Assembly: GCA_029565415.1 (NCBI GenBank)
Contig: JAKQOH010000059.1
Coordinates: 1 to 13,541, forward strand
DNA from: Candidatus Rifleibacteriota bacterium
GTDB taxonomy: Bacteria; Riflebacteria; Ozemobacteria; Ozemobacterales; Ozemobacteraceae
DNA: 13,541 nt
Direction: 5' to 3'
A program made the translations under genes and the position numbers. Shown one piece after another: positions 7,088 through 13,541 of the stretch. Under the pieces are notes generated by a model. That model was not told the origin of the DNA. It worked only from the letters and a program-made list of their open reading frames with translations, and did not search any database. Position 1 is the stretch's first letter. Each line of letters begins with the position of its first letter.

Positions 7088-7633
7088 ATGTTCATCGTCG
7101 GCGTTCCCGCTCCGCCCGACCTCTGGCTGCGCCTCGTCGCGGTCGCCGGGGCGGCGATCGGCATGGCCACGGACATGTCCCGCGGCAAGATCTACAACTG
7201 GCTCACCTTTCCGATGATCCTGTGCGGCTGGCTGCTGAACTTCTGGTGGTTCGGCTGGGCCGGCCTGGGCTGGAGCCTCCTCTCGACGGCCGTGGGAATC
7301 GCCCTGTATCTGGGGCCGGCCTCGATCGGCATCATCGGCATGGGCGACGTGAAGCTGCTCGGCGGAATCGCGGCCCTCGCGGGCTCCCGGTTCGTGATCG
7401 GCACGTTCCTGTATTCCTGTATCCTCGGGATCCCCCATGCCATCCTCATCCAACGGCTCAATTTCGGAAAGGACGCCCTTCCCATGCTGATGGCAAGCAT
7501 CGCAAGCGGCGCCTACCGGGACAAGACGATCAAGAATACCGGCGGGGAAACCCGGTACAAGTTTTATCTCGGCCTCGACCTGTTTCTCGGCGCACTCCTG
7601 GCGACCTTCGTCGAGCTCCCGCTCCGCTGGTGA
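7088..7633 (+). CDS. cpaA: CpaA/TadV-type prepilin peptidase (A24A aspartic protease)
   Basis: Integral membrane aspartic protease that removes the leader of Flp-type prepilins before Tad pilus assembly. The 181-residue product is mostly hydrophobic, with about six membrane segments. It has the two catalytic aspartates of the family: D29 in ATDMSRGKIYNWLT (27-40) and D87 in GMGDVKLL (84-91), the GxGD motif. It lacks the N-terminal methylase region and zinc-binding cysteines of PilD-type enzymes, which fits the small CpaA/TadV class. A hydrophilic loop (about 124-157) lies before the last segment. AGGAG overlaps the stop of the preceding gene and sits 6 bases before the ATG, which indicates co-expression with the co-polymerase gene. 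It is separated from the other tad genes by a 218-base regulatory gap. No pilin gene, its expected substrate, is in the window. Confidence 0.92.
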   Translation: MFIVGVPAPPDLWLRLVAVAGAAIGMATDMSRGKIYNWLTFPMILCGWLLNFWWFGWAGLGWSLLSTAVGIALYLGPASIGIIGMGDVKLLGGIAALAGSRFVIGTFLYSCILGIPHAILIQRLNFGKDALPMLMASIASGAYRDKTIKNTGGETRYKFYLGLDLFLGALLATFVELPLRW

Positions 7634-7650
7634 GGGAAAGCTCCCCCTCA
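7631..7650 (+). terminator. Weak candidate terminator after cpaA
   Basis: TGAGGG (7631-7636) pairs with CCCTCA (7645-7650) around an 8-base loop. The stem includes the cpaA stop codon, and only scattered Ts follow. Its position between two units supports it; the short stem and poor T-tract do not. Confidence 0.3.
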
Positions 7651-7680
7651 TTCTGATTCCCATGAAGACGTTCAGGTTTT

Positions 7681-7707
7681 CATCTGTGCCATCTGCGTCA
7701 TCTGCGG
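7681..7707 (+). repeat. Three tandem 9-base direct repeats
   Basis: CATCTGTGC, CATCTGCGT and CATCTGCGG follow each other without a gap (consensus CATCTGYGN). They lie in the non-coding gap between cpaA and cpaE, about 30 bases upstream of the candidate -35 box. They could be a tandem binding site for a regulator or a small dispersed intergenic repeat; the sequence does not decide. Confidence 0.7.
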
Positions 7708-7735
7708 ATCGGGATTTGTGCGCATAGCAAAGTCG

Positions 7736-7765
7736 TTGTCCTGCCGCCCCCTCCTGTGATATGTT
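7736..7765 (+). promoter_or_regulatory. Candidate promoter of the cpaE-tad operon
   Basis: TTGTCC (7736-7741, 4 of 6) and TATGTT (7760-7765, 4 of 6) are spaced by 18 bases, and TGA directly precedes the hexamer, giving an extended -10 (TGn). The predicted start near 7772 would put the hairpin of 7776-7824 at the very 5' end of the mRNA and leave a leader of about 80 bases before cpaE. Confidence 0.4.
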
Positions 7766-7775
7766 CATCCTTCTT

Positions 7776-7824
7776 CGGCCTCCCATACACACCGATGGGT
7801 TGCGTCTTCAGAAAGGGGAGGCCG
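7776..7824 (+). promoter_or_regulatory. 5' leader hairpin upstream of cpaE
   Basis: CGGCCTCCC (7776-7784) is perfectly complementary to GGGAGGCCG (7816-7824), closing a 31-base loop. The CCC of the left arm can pair instead within a local 5-bp stem, CCCAT (7782-7786) with ATGGG (7795-7799), so the two folds exclude each other. The cpaE Shine-Dalgarno (GGAG, 7842-7845) lies outside both. No known riboswitch class is recognised. Confidence 0.45.
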
Positions 7825-7851
7825 TACCCCGCTCACTGGCTGGAGTAACGA

Positions 7852-9060
7852 ATGGCTCAACGGATCAAGGTGTTCATCGCCGACGACATGATCGAGCTGC
7901 GCTCGAATGTCCGACGGATGCTGAGCACCTTCGAAAACATCCGGGTCGTCGGCGAGGCCGGAGATGGCGAAGAAGCCCTCCAGAAGATCCGCGAGCTCTC
8001 TCCGCATGTGGTGCTGATGGATATCAACATGCCGAAGCTGGATGGGCTGAAGGCGACCGAGACCCTCGCCAAAGAGAAGCCGAACATCCAGGTCGTGATC
8101 ATGTCGATCCAGAGCGAGCAGGAGTATTTCCGCCGCGCGATGAAAGCCGGGGCGAAAGATTTCCTGACGAAGCCCTTTTCCAGCAGCGATCTGGCCGACA
8201 CGATCCAGAACGTGTTCAACAAATGGGTCAAGGATACGCCGGATGCGCTGGTCGAGGAGACCAAGGCGCAGGTTCTGACGTTTTTCTCGACGAAGGGCGG
8301 GGTCGGAAAAACGACGCTTTCGGCGAATCTCGGCGTGGAGCTGGCGCGGCTGGGCAAGAAGACGCTGCTGATCGATGGTTCGTTCCAATTCGGGGACATC
8401 GCCATCACGCTGAATCAGAAGAGCAACAGGAACATCTACTGCATCGTCGACAGTGGCCGGGATGAGATTTCGGGGGAAGTGATCGAAAAGAATATCGTTC
8501 ATCACCCGAGCGGGCTGGATCTGCTGCTCGCGCCGCTGGAGCCGGCGTTTGCGGAAGCGATCAAGGCACAGCACATCAAGCAGATTCTCGACACGCTTTC
8601 GGCCAACTATCAGTTCATTCTATTCGACACCGCGCCGCACATCGGCGATCTGGAACTCGCGATCCTGGACCGCACCGACCTGGTGCTGCTCGTTGCGACG
8701 CTCGAGATCAGCTCTCTCAAGAACACGAAAATGTGTCTCAAAACATTTTCCGACATCAAGATCGATGTGGGCAAGATCAAGCTGGTTCTGAACAAGGATT
8801 TCCCGAGTGCCGGAATCAGCGGCAAGGATATCGAGGCCGGGCTCGCCATCCCGTTGTTCGCGACGGTTCCGATGGAAACGGACACGGCCCAGCAGGCACT
8901 TAACCAAGGCGAAGCGTTTGTGGTAAAATCGCCAGGAAGTTCGTTGGCGAAGGCCATCATGAAAATGGCCCGCACGATCACCGGCGGGGAGGGAGAGGCT
9001 TCCGAGGCCGGTAATGAGGGTGTTCTGAAGCACCTGAAAAACATTTTATTAGGGTCTTGA
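7852..9060 (+). CDS. cpaE: CpaE/TadZ-like protein: response-regulator receiver plus MinD-type ATPase
   Basis: Localisation factor of Tad pili; CpaE/TadZ proteins are MinD relatives that position the assembly machine at the membrane or pole. The 402 residues comprise a receiver domain (about 5-122) and a P-loop ATPase (about 138-375). The receiver keeps the active residues: acidic pair D11/D12, phospho-acceptor D57 in LMDINMP, S85 and K107 in TKPF. Many CpaE receivers are degenerate, so intact chemistry is notable. The ATPase has the deviant Walker A KGGVGKTT (148-155), Walker A' LLIDGSFQFGD (172-182, close to the DxDxQFGD hallmark of CpaE) and Walker B FILFDTAP (256-263). The ATG at 7852 has GGAG 6 bases upstream. 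It is the first gene of the tad operon, with tadA starting 21 bases after its stop. Alternatively it could be a stand-alone regulator, but the tad neighbours argue for CpaE. Confidence 0.9.
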   Translation: MAQRIKVFIADDMIELRSNVRRMLSTFENIRVVGEAGDGEEALQKIRELSPHVVLMDINMPKLDGLKATETLAKEKPNIQVVIMSIQSEQEYFRRAMKAGAKDFLTKPFSSSDLADTIQNVFNKWVKDTPDALVEETKAQVLTFFSTKGGVGKTTLSANLGVELARLGKKTLLIDGSFQFGDIAITLNQKSNRNIYCIVDSGRDEISGEVIEKNIVHHPSGLDLLLAPLEPAFAEAIKAQHIKQILDTLSANYQFILFDTAPHIGDLELAILDRTDLVLLVATLEISSLKNTKMCLKTFSDIKIDVGKIKLVLNKDFPSAGISGKDIEAGLAIPLFATVPMETDTAQQALNQGEAFVVKSPGSSLAKAIMKMARTITGGEGEASEAGNEGVLKHLKNILLGS

Positions 9061-9081
9061 ACCTAAGGGAGGTATGGGCTC

Positions 9082-10449
9082 ATGGGTGGATTGCTGTCAC
9101 GTCTCCAGGATGAGAAGAAAGCCGAAAAGTCCGGTATTTTGGAATCTGCGGTAACCCGCGAGATCACCGGGTTCGAGCGGCTCAAGGAAAAGGTTCACAC
9201 ACGCCTGATCGACGACATGCCGCAGGCAATCATGGCCGAGACGAACCAGGAAAAGAAGCGCGGCATGCTGCGCGACCGGATCGGCCAGGTGGCGACCGAG
9301 GAAGGCAGCAAGCTGAATCTGACGCTGTCGCCGCGCGAGCTCGAGACGATGACCCAGGTTCTGCTCGACGACATGATCGGGTTCGGTCCCATCCAGAAGC
9401 TTCTGGATGACGACGATATCTCTGAAGTCATGGTGAACGGCCCATACCAGATCTACTTCGAAAAGAAGGGCAAGCTCACCCTTTCCGAGATCAAGTTCAA
9501 GGACAACGACCACGTGATGCGCATCATCGAGCGCATCGTGGCCCCGATCGGCCGCCGCATCGACGAGTCGGTTCCCTACGTCGACGCCCGTCTCCCCGAC
9601 GGCTCCCGCGTGAACGCGATCATTCCGCCGCTGGCGCTGAACGGTCCGACGATCACGATCCGGAAATTCAAAAAGGAAGCTCTTGGAATCGCCGACCTGG
9701 TGCGGTTCGGCACGCTGACCGACGACATGGCGAAGTTTCTCGAGGCCTGCATCAAGGTCCGGCTCAACTGCGTCGTGTCGGGCGGCACGGGCTCCGGAAA
9801 AACGACAACCCTGAACATTCTCAGCTCGTTCATTCCCGAAGACGAGCGGATCATCACCTGCGAGGACGCAGCCGAACTTCAGCTGCGCCAGCCCCACGTC
9901 GTGCGGCTCGAAACGCGGCCGGCGAACATCGAAGGCAAGGGCGCCGTCCCGATGCGCGAGCTGATCAAGAACACGCTCCGCATGCGCCCCGAACGCGTCA
10001 TCGTCGGCGAGTGCCGCGGCGGCGAAGCCCTCGACATGCTCCAGGCCATGAACACCGGCCACGACGGCTCGCTGACCACGGGCCACGCCAACACGCCCCG
10101 CGACATGCTTGCCCGTCTCGAGACGATGGTTCTGATGGCCGGCATGGATCTTCCGGTCCGCGCCATCCGAGAGCAGATCGCCTCGGCCGTGCATCTGATC
10201 ATCCAGCAGTCGCGTCTGAAGGACGGCTCGCGCAAGATCACGTATCTGACCGAGATCCAGGGCATGGAAGGCGACAAGATCGTCATGCAGGATATCTTCC
10301 GGTTCGAGCAGACCGGTGTCGACGAGAAGGGCAAGATCGTCGGCCGGCTCAAGCCCACGGGCATCAGACCAAAATTCGCATCCAAATTCGAAGAATCAGG
10401 AATCCACCTGCCCGCCAACGTCTTTACAGACTCCGCCAAGGGATGGTGA
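9082..10449 (+). CDS. tadA: TadA/CpaF secretion ATPase
   Basis: Hexameric cytoplasmic ATPase of the PulE/VirB11 superfamily that powers Tad pilus assembly. The 455-residue length is typical. After a charged N-terminal region (1-75) come LLDDDDISEVMVNGP (107-121), YVDARLPDGSRVNAIIPP (166-183), Walker A GGTGSGKTTT (234-243), the Asp box CEDAAELQL (260-268), Walker B MRPERVIVGECRGGEALDML (301-320) and the His box GHDGSLTTGHANTPRDML (326-343). The arrangement is CpaF-like: no cysteine zinc motif of GspE/PilB type, and the N-domain is short. A strong AAGGGAGGT (9065-9073) lies 8 bases before the ATG. The stop is 4 bases from the tadB start, so the genes are translationally linked. All catalytic motifs are intact. 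Confidence 0.96.
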   Translation: MGGLLSRLQDEKKAEKSGILESAVTREITGFERLKEKVHTRLIDDMPQAIMAETNQEKKRGMLRDRIGQVATEEGSKLNLTLSPRELETMTQVLLDDMIGFGPIQKLLDDDDISEVMVNGPYQIYFEKKGKLTLSEIKFKDNDHVMRIIERIVAPIGRRIDESVPYVDARLPDGSRVNAIIPPLALNGPTITIRKFKKEALGIADLVRFGTLTDDMAKFLEACIKVRLNCVVSGGTGSGKTTTLNILSSFIPEDERIITCEDAAELQLRQPHVVRLETRPANIEGKGAVPMRELIKNTLRMRPERVIVGECRGGEALDMLQAMNTGHDGSLTTGHANTPRDMLARLETMVLMAGMDLPVRAIREQIASAVHLIIQQSRLKDGSRKITYLTEIQGMEGDKIVMQDIFRFEQTGVDEKGKIVGRLKPTGIRPKFASKFEESGIHLPANVFTDSAKGW

Positions 10450-10453
10450 ACGC

Positions 10454-11500
10454 GTGGAACTGATTTTCATCATTGTTGCGGGCGTAACGGCGCTGCTGTT
10501 CACGCTCCTGTTGTTCTCCCTGTTCGGGTCGGCCCCGGGCGACGATGTCCGGGCGCGCATGGAACAGTATCTCGTCGAATCCGAGATGGCGGCCAAGCAG
10601 TATGCGCCGCCTGAAGAAGAAGAGGAAAAGCGCGAGAGCGGCTCGGATTCCGGCGAGGATGACTGGGTCAAAGAAACGCGCGGCGACGAGAACGGCATCA
10701 AGAAAGTGCTGGGGAACGTCGGGTTCATCCTGACGCCCAAGGGGATGGCCATCCGCATGGCCGATAAACTCAGCAAAGCCGGCATTCCGCTGAAGGCGAA
10801 CGAGTTTGTCGCGATCACCTTTCTTACGGCGATCATTCCGGCAATTTTCGGCACGCTGATCCTCCAGAATCCCAGCATGGGCATCGTGCTAGGGATTCTC
10901 GGCTATGCAATCCCCCACCTGTGGGTGACCATCGCCAAGGCGAAACGCACGGCGGCGTTCGGCGAGCAGATCCAGGATGCCCTGATCATGATCGCGAACG
11001 GCCTGAAGGCCGGGTATTCGCTGCTCCAGGCGATGGAAATGGTCGCGCGCGAGGCGCCGGTTCCGATGTCGACCGAGCTCCGCCGGGTCCTGAAGGAAAA
11101 CAGCCTGGGCATGAACCTCGAGGATGCCCTGCGGAACCTGAACGGCCGCGTCGAGAGCGAAGACTGGGATCTGGTGACGACGGTCGTCCTGATCCAGCGC
11201 CAGGTCGGCGGCAACCTCGCCGAGATTCTGGACAAGATCGGTTTCACGATCCGGCAGCGCCAGAAGATCAAGGGGGACATTCAGACGAAGACGGCCCAGG
11301 CGAAAGTCTCGGGCTTCATCGTCGGTGGTCTGCCCGTCGCGCTGGGCTTCATGATCTACCTCGTCAACCCGGCCTTCATGATGCGCCTGTTCACCTTCAA
11401 GCAGGGGTGGTATCGGGGCTGGTTCCTGCTGGTGTTCGGCATCATCTGGGAAATCATCGGGATGATGATCATCATGAAGATCGTCGACATCGAAGTCTGA
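10454..11500 (+). CDS. tadB: TadB, inner-membrane platform protein of Tad pilus (T2SSF family)
   Basis: Polytopic membrane protein that forms, with TadC, the platform on which TadA drives pilus assembly. The 348-residue product has TM1 (about 3-24), a charged linker, a membrane pair (about 117-160), a cytoplasmic T2SSF helical bundle (about 170-280, with QIQDALIMIANGLKAGYSLL at 172-191 and QRQVGGNLAEILDKI at 248-262) and two final membrane segments (about 284-305 and 322-343). The GTG at 10454 follows the tadA stop by 4 bases, with GGATGG upstream; the longer frame starting inside tadA adds a hydrophilic stretch before TM1 and is rejected. Residues 53-80 are strikingly acidic (EEEEE, DSGEDD). 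Its partner tadC starts 10 bases downstream. Confidence 0.94.
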   Translation: MELIFIIVAGVTALLFTLLLFSLFGSAPGDDVRARMEQYLVESEMAAKQYAPPEEEEEKRESGSDSGEDDWVKETRGDENGIKKVLGNVGFILTPKGMAIRMADKLSKAGIPLKANEFVAITFLTAIIPAIFGTLILQNPSMGIVLGILGYAIPHLWVTIAKAKRTAAFGEQIQDALIMIANGLKAGYSLLQAMEMVAREAPVPMSTELRRVLKENSLGMNLEDALRNLNGRVESEDWDLVTTVVLIQRQVGGNLAEILDKIGFTIRQRQKIKGDIQTKTAQAKVSGFIVGGLPVALGFMIYLVNPAFMMRLFTFKQGWYRGWFLLVFGIIWEIIGMMIIMKIVDIEV

Positions 11501-11510
11501 GGATCAACGA

Positions 11511-12458
11511 ATGAATATAATATTCATGATTATAGGCGCCGTCATCGTCTTTCTCGTGATTCTGCTGCTGTTTCCCTCGGGGGCGCAGTCGGATATCCAG
11601 AACCGTCTCGCTCAGCTCGACGGGGGAATGTCGAGCGAAGCCGTCGCGGTCAAGGACGAGGAGCTGAACAAGCCGTTCGTCGACCGCGTCATCCGCCCCT
11701 TCCTGGCCAACCTCGCAGGCAAACGGGACCCGAAAGAGATCCGGCAGATCCAGCGCAGCTCGCTCCGGAAAATGCTTGCCCAGGCCGGCTATCCCGGAAA
11801 TCTGACGGTCGGCGAGTTCATGGTCATCCAGAACCTGTTCCGGGTGATCCTGCCCACCTGTATGGTCGCGTTTGCCGTCGTGCTCGGGATGAAACCGAAT
11901 CAACTCGTGATGTTCGGCGCCATCGGCGTCGTGCTGGGGATCCTGCTGCCGCGCATGTATCTGCAGAACCGGATCGCGACGCGTCTTCACGGCATCACCC
12001 GGCAGCTTCCGGACGTTCTCGATCTGCTGACGGTCGCGGTCGAGGCCGGTCTCGGATTCGACGCGGCCTGCGACAAGGTCGTCGAGAAGATGCGCGGGCC
12101 GATTCCGGACGAGTTCAGCCTGACGCTGCGCCAGATCCGTATGGGCCAGTCGCGCCGCGACGCGTTCAAGGACATGTCGGAACGGGTCAGCCACCCGGAT
12201 CTCTCGGCGTTCGTTTCGGCCATCGTCCAGGCAGACCAGCTCGGCGTCTCGATCGGCCAGGTGCTCAGGATCCAGTCGGAGCAGCTTCGCGACAAGCGTC
12301 GCCAGCGCGCCGAGGAAGAGGCGGCCAAAGCGCCGGTCAAGATGATGATTCCTCTGGTTTTCTTCATCTTCCCGAACGTCGGTATCGTCATCATGGGCCC
12401 GGCCATGTATCAGATCATCGAGGAAATGGGCAAGACCAAGATGACCAGCGGCGAGTAA
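11511..12458 (+). CDS. tadC: TadC, inner-membrane platform protein of Tad pilus (T2SSF family)
   Basis: Second platform protein of the Tad system, partner of TadB. The 315 residues show TM1 (about 3-21), a linker, a membrane pair (about 106-150), the T2SSF bundle (about 160-275) with the TadC hallmark QLPDVLDLLTVAVEAGLGFD (165-184), then DLSAFVSAIVQADQLG (229-244) and SEQLRDKRRQRAEEEAAKAP (256-275), and a final segment PLVFFIFPNVGIVIMGPA (281-298). These positions match TadC rather than TadB, as expected from gene order tadA-tadB-tadC. The ATG is preceded by AGGA overlapping the tadB stop. A DUF192 gene starts 34 bases after its stop. Confidence 0.94.
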   Translation: MNIIFMIIGAVIVFLVILLLFPSGAQSDIQNRLAQLDGGMSSEAVAVKDEELNKPFVDRVIRPFLANLAGKRDPKEIRQIQRSSLRKMLAQAGYPGNLTVGEFMVIQNLFRVILPTCMVAFAVVLGMKPNQLVMFGAIGVVLGILLPRMYLQNRIATRLHGITRQLPDVLDLLTVAVEAGLGFDAACDKVVEKMRGPIPDEFSLTLRQIRMGQSRRDAFKDMSERVSHPDLSAFVSAIVQADQLGVSIGQVLRIQSEQLRDKRRQRAEEEAAKAPVKMMIPLVFFIFPNVGIVIMGPAMYQIIEEMGKTKMTSGE

Positions 12459-12492
12459 TGGCTTTCGAAGCCTCCGGGAGCAGAAGAAGAGG

Positions 12493-12846
12493 GTGTATCT
12501 GACGGTCAAAAAAACCGATGGCACGACCGTTGCCAATCGCGTCGGAGTTGCCGATACATTCCTGACTCGATTGCGCGGACTGATGTTCACATCACCGCTC
12601 GGACCGGGAGAGGGTCTGTTGATCGAACCCTGTACATCGATCCACATGATGTTCATGGGGTACCCGATCGATGCGATTTTTCTCGACAAAGACAACCGAG
12701 TCGTGGCATGTTATGATGTTTTGCCACCCTGGCGGGGTTTTTCCGGGTGGCATCGCGATGCCGCCAAGGTTCTGGAGTTACCGGCGGGATCGCGCGAGAA
12801 GTCGGAGGTACGGGTCGGGGAGACATTGAGCGTCGAAGCGGCCTGA
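12493..12846 (+). CDS. DUF192 family protein
   Basis: A 117-residue soluble protein of the DUF192 family, whose biochemical role is not known to me. The family pattern is clear: TRLRGLMF (25-32), GEGLLIEPCTSIHMMFM (39-55), PIDAIFLDKDNRVV (58-71), VLPPWR (76-81) and AAKVLELPAG (90-99). The start is GTG at 12493, with GGGAG 12 bases upstream. No signal peptide is present, although some family members are exported. From general knowledge, DUF192 genes often occur next to tadC or other pilus genes; here the gene lies 34 bases after tadC on the same strand, so it probably belongs to the same transcript. A role in pilus assembly is an inference from neighbourhood only. Confidence 0.88.
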   Translation: MYLTVKKTDGTTVANRVGVADTFLTRLRGLMFTSPLGPGEGLLIEPCTSIHMMFMGYPIDAIFLDKDNRVVACYDVLPPWRGFSGWHRDAAKVLELPAGSREKSEVRVGETLSVEAA

Positions 12847-12933
12847 TTCCCGGAGAGTGTCCTGATCTCGTGTGTGAAGAATTGTGACCCGAAAAGTGAG
12901 AAGATTGCATGAACAAGCCTACCGTCCGTCCCG

Positions 12934-12940
12934 AAAGGAG
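12934..12940 (+). promoter_or_regulatory. Ribosome binding site deciding the lipoprotein start
   Basis: AAAGGAG lies 10 bases before the ATG at 12951. An in-frame ATG at 12909 would add 14 residues rich in Arg but has only a weak GAGAAG upstream, and this AAAGGAG would then sit inside the coding region. The downstream start is preferred. Confidence 0.6.
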
Positions 12941-12950
12941 ACCTGAACGC

Positions 12951-13541
12951 ATGTTTTCCGTCCCGCGTCTCTCAGCCCGGCTCTGCCTGGGCCTCGCCCT
13001 GGTCGTTTGTATGGCCGCCGTCATCCTGACCGGCTGCGACGCCAATCCGAGCGGATCGAGCTCATCCGGCTCCTCAACCACCACGACGCCCACCCCGCCT
13101 GCGACGGTCACCGCCGGAACGGCAACGATTTTCGGGTATATCGTCGGTTCGAACAACACGGCAATCGACACCACCAAGTCAACAGTGCTCGTAGATGCCT
13201 ATCTGGGCAAGGATCGCGTTGCCCAGAACATTCCGTTGGTTGGAAATACCTTCACAATTTCAGGGCTTGCGGCGAACATCTATGTCCTGCATGTTCGCGA
13301 CACGGCAAACCCTGCAATGTATAGTCCAACCTTTGTTCCTGTGACGACGTCGCTGAATGCCGTCACACAGACGACCATTACTCTCGCCGAGGTTCCGACA
13401 AACGTTGCGGCAAGTCGCTTGACTCTTTTCGGGACTTATATCACACCCAACAAAGAGCCCATCCAATACGCGAAAGTATCTCTCGGTGGATACCAGACGA
13501 TTACGCTTGCCGATGGTCGGTTCTTCCTCTACAACATCAGT
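12951..13541 (+). CDS. Predicted lipoprotein with carboxypeptidase-regulatory-like beta domains, partial
   Basis: The first 197 residues of a gene that runs off the right edge with no stop. Residues 1-28 are a lipoprotein signal peptide: Arg5 and Arg10, a hydrophobic core, and the lipobox LTGC ending at C29, the likely lipidated cysteine, with Asp at +2. Residues 34-50 form a flexible Ser/Thr/Pro linker (SGSSSSGSSTTTTPTPP). Two beta-rich units follow: about 57-117 (ATIFGYIVGSNNTAIDTT up to NTFTISGLAANIYVLHV) and about 157-197 (LTLFGTYITPNKEPIQYAKV, then TITLADGRFFLYNIS). Both resemble carboxypeptidase regulatory-like/transthyretin-like folds common in surface proteins. It begins 104 bases after the DUF192 gene on the same strand. 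It may be a surface or pilus-associated protein, but it is not a recognised Tad component such as TadD. Base composition falls to about 51% GC after 13200 (my hand count of 341 bases), below the neighbours. Confidence 0.82.
   Translation, partial: MFSVPRLSARLCLGLALVVCMAAVILTGCDANPSGSSSSGSSTTTTPTPPATVTAGTATIFGYIVGSNNTAIDTTKSTVLVDAYLGKDRVAQNIPLVGNTFTISGLAANIYVLHVRDTANPAMYSPTFVPVTTSLNAVTQTTITLAEVPTNVAASRLTLFGTYITPNKEPIQYAKVSLGGYQTITLADGRFFLYNIS

Noticed and set aside
7785..7851. c-di-GMP (GEMM) riboswitch before cpaE
   Set aside because: A pilus operon makes this attractive, but I could not find the conserved GEMM core elements in the leader, so it is reported only as an unassigned hairpin.
10316..10453. 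Extended TadB frame starting within tadA
   Set aside because: It overlaps the tadA 3' end by 134 bases and adds a hydrophilic stretch before TM1. The GTG at 10454 fits operon spacing.
11472..12695. Long minus-strand open frame opposite tadC
   Set aside because: It is antisense to clear TadC motifs, rich in Asp, His and Arg, has no recognisable domain, and also crosses the DUF192 start.
13007..13324. Open frame MYGRRHPDRLRR within the lipoprotein gene
   Set aside because: It is out of frame with a gene that has a clear signal peptide, lipobox and ribosome binding site.

Overview
The window is a GC-rich stretch of a bacterial chromosome with tightly packed genes, ATG and GTG starts and good Shine-Dalgarno sites. 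It ends in a gene for a lipoprotein with a lipobox and carries a Tad (Flp) pilus assembly locus. The block obg, nadD-yqeK, lcp resembles the obg/nadD/yqeK neighbourhood seen in many phyla. I cannot name the organism. A deep-branching environmental lineage with a Gram-negative type of envelope (for example a Riflebacteria-like candidate phylum) is only a guess.

Left arm, minus strand (3730 down to 1): a housekeeping operon of obg (GTPase for ribosome assembly), a fused nadD-yqeK gene (NAD synthesis plus an HD-domain Ap4A hydrolase-like half), an LCP-family envelope glycopolymer transferase and queA (queuosine biosynthesis, cut by the window edge). Genes overlap by 4 bases or lie 4 to 7 bases apart. 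The operon appears to start at an extended -10 box placed so that the obg mRNA would be leaderless.

Middle, plus strand: a DegT/DnrJ/EryC1/StrS sugar aminotransferase (3886-4992) reads divergently from obg. Between them lies a perfect CRP/FNR-type palindrome. A 12-bp stem-loop follows the aminotransferase. Next comes a two-gene unit: a Wzz/Wzc-like polysaccharide co-polymerase fused to a BY-kinase-like domain with an altered Walker A motif, then a CpaA-type prepilin peptidase.

Right arm, plus strand: a 218-base regulatory gap (7634-7851) holds three tandem 9-mers, a candidate promoter and a 5' leader hairpin. It precedes cpaE (response-regulator receiver plus MinD-like ATPase), tadA/cpaF (secretion ATPase), tadB, tadC and a DUF192 gene. 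After a 104-base gap comes a lipoprotein gene that runs off the right edge.

The locus joins surface polysaccharide genes (aminotransferase, chain-length regulator, LCP) to a Tad pilus engine. CpaA would process pilins, TadA would power assembly on the TadB/TadC platform, and CpaE would position it, possibly under phosphorylation control. The Flp pilin, secretin (CpaC), CpaB and pseudopilins are absent from the window and must lie elsewhere if the system is complete. No tRNA, rRNA, CRISPR array, insertion sequence or phage gene was seen. No stretch longer than 300 bases lacks a gene.
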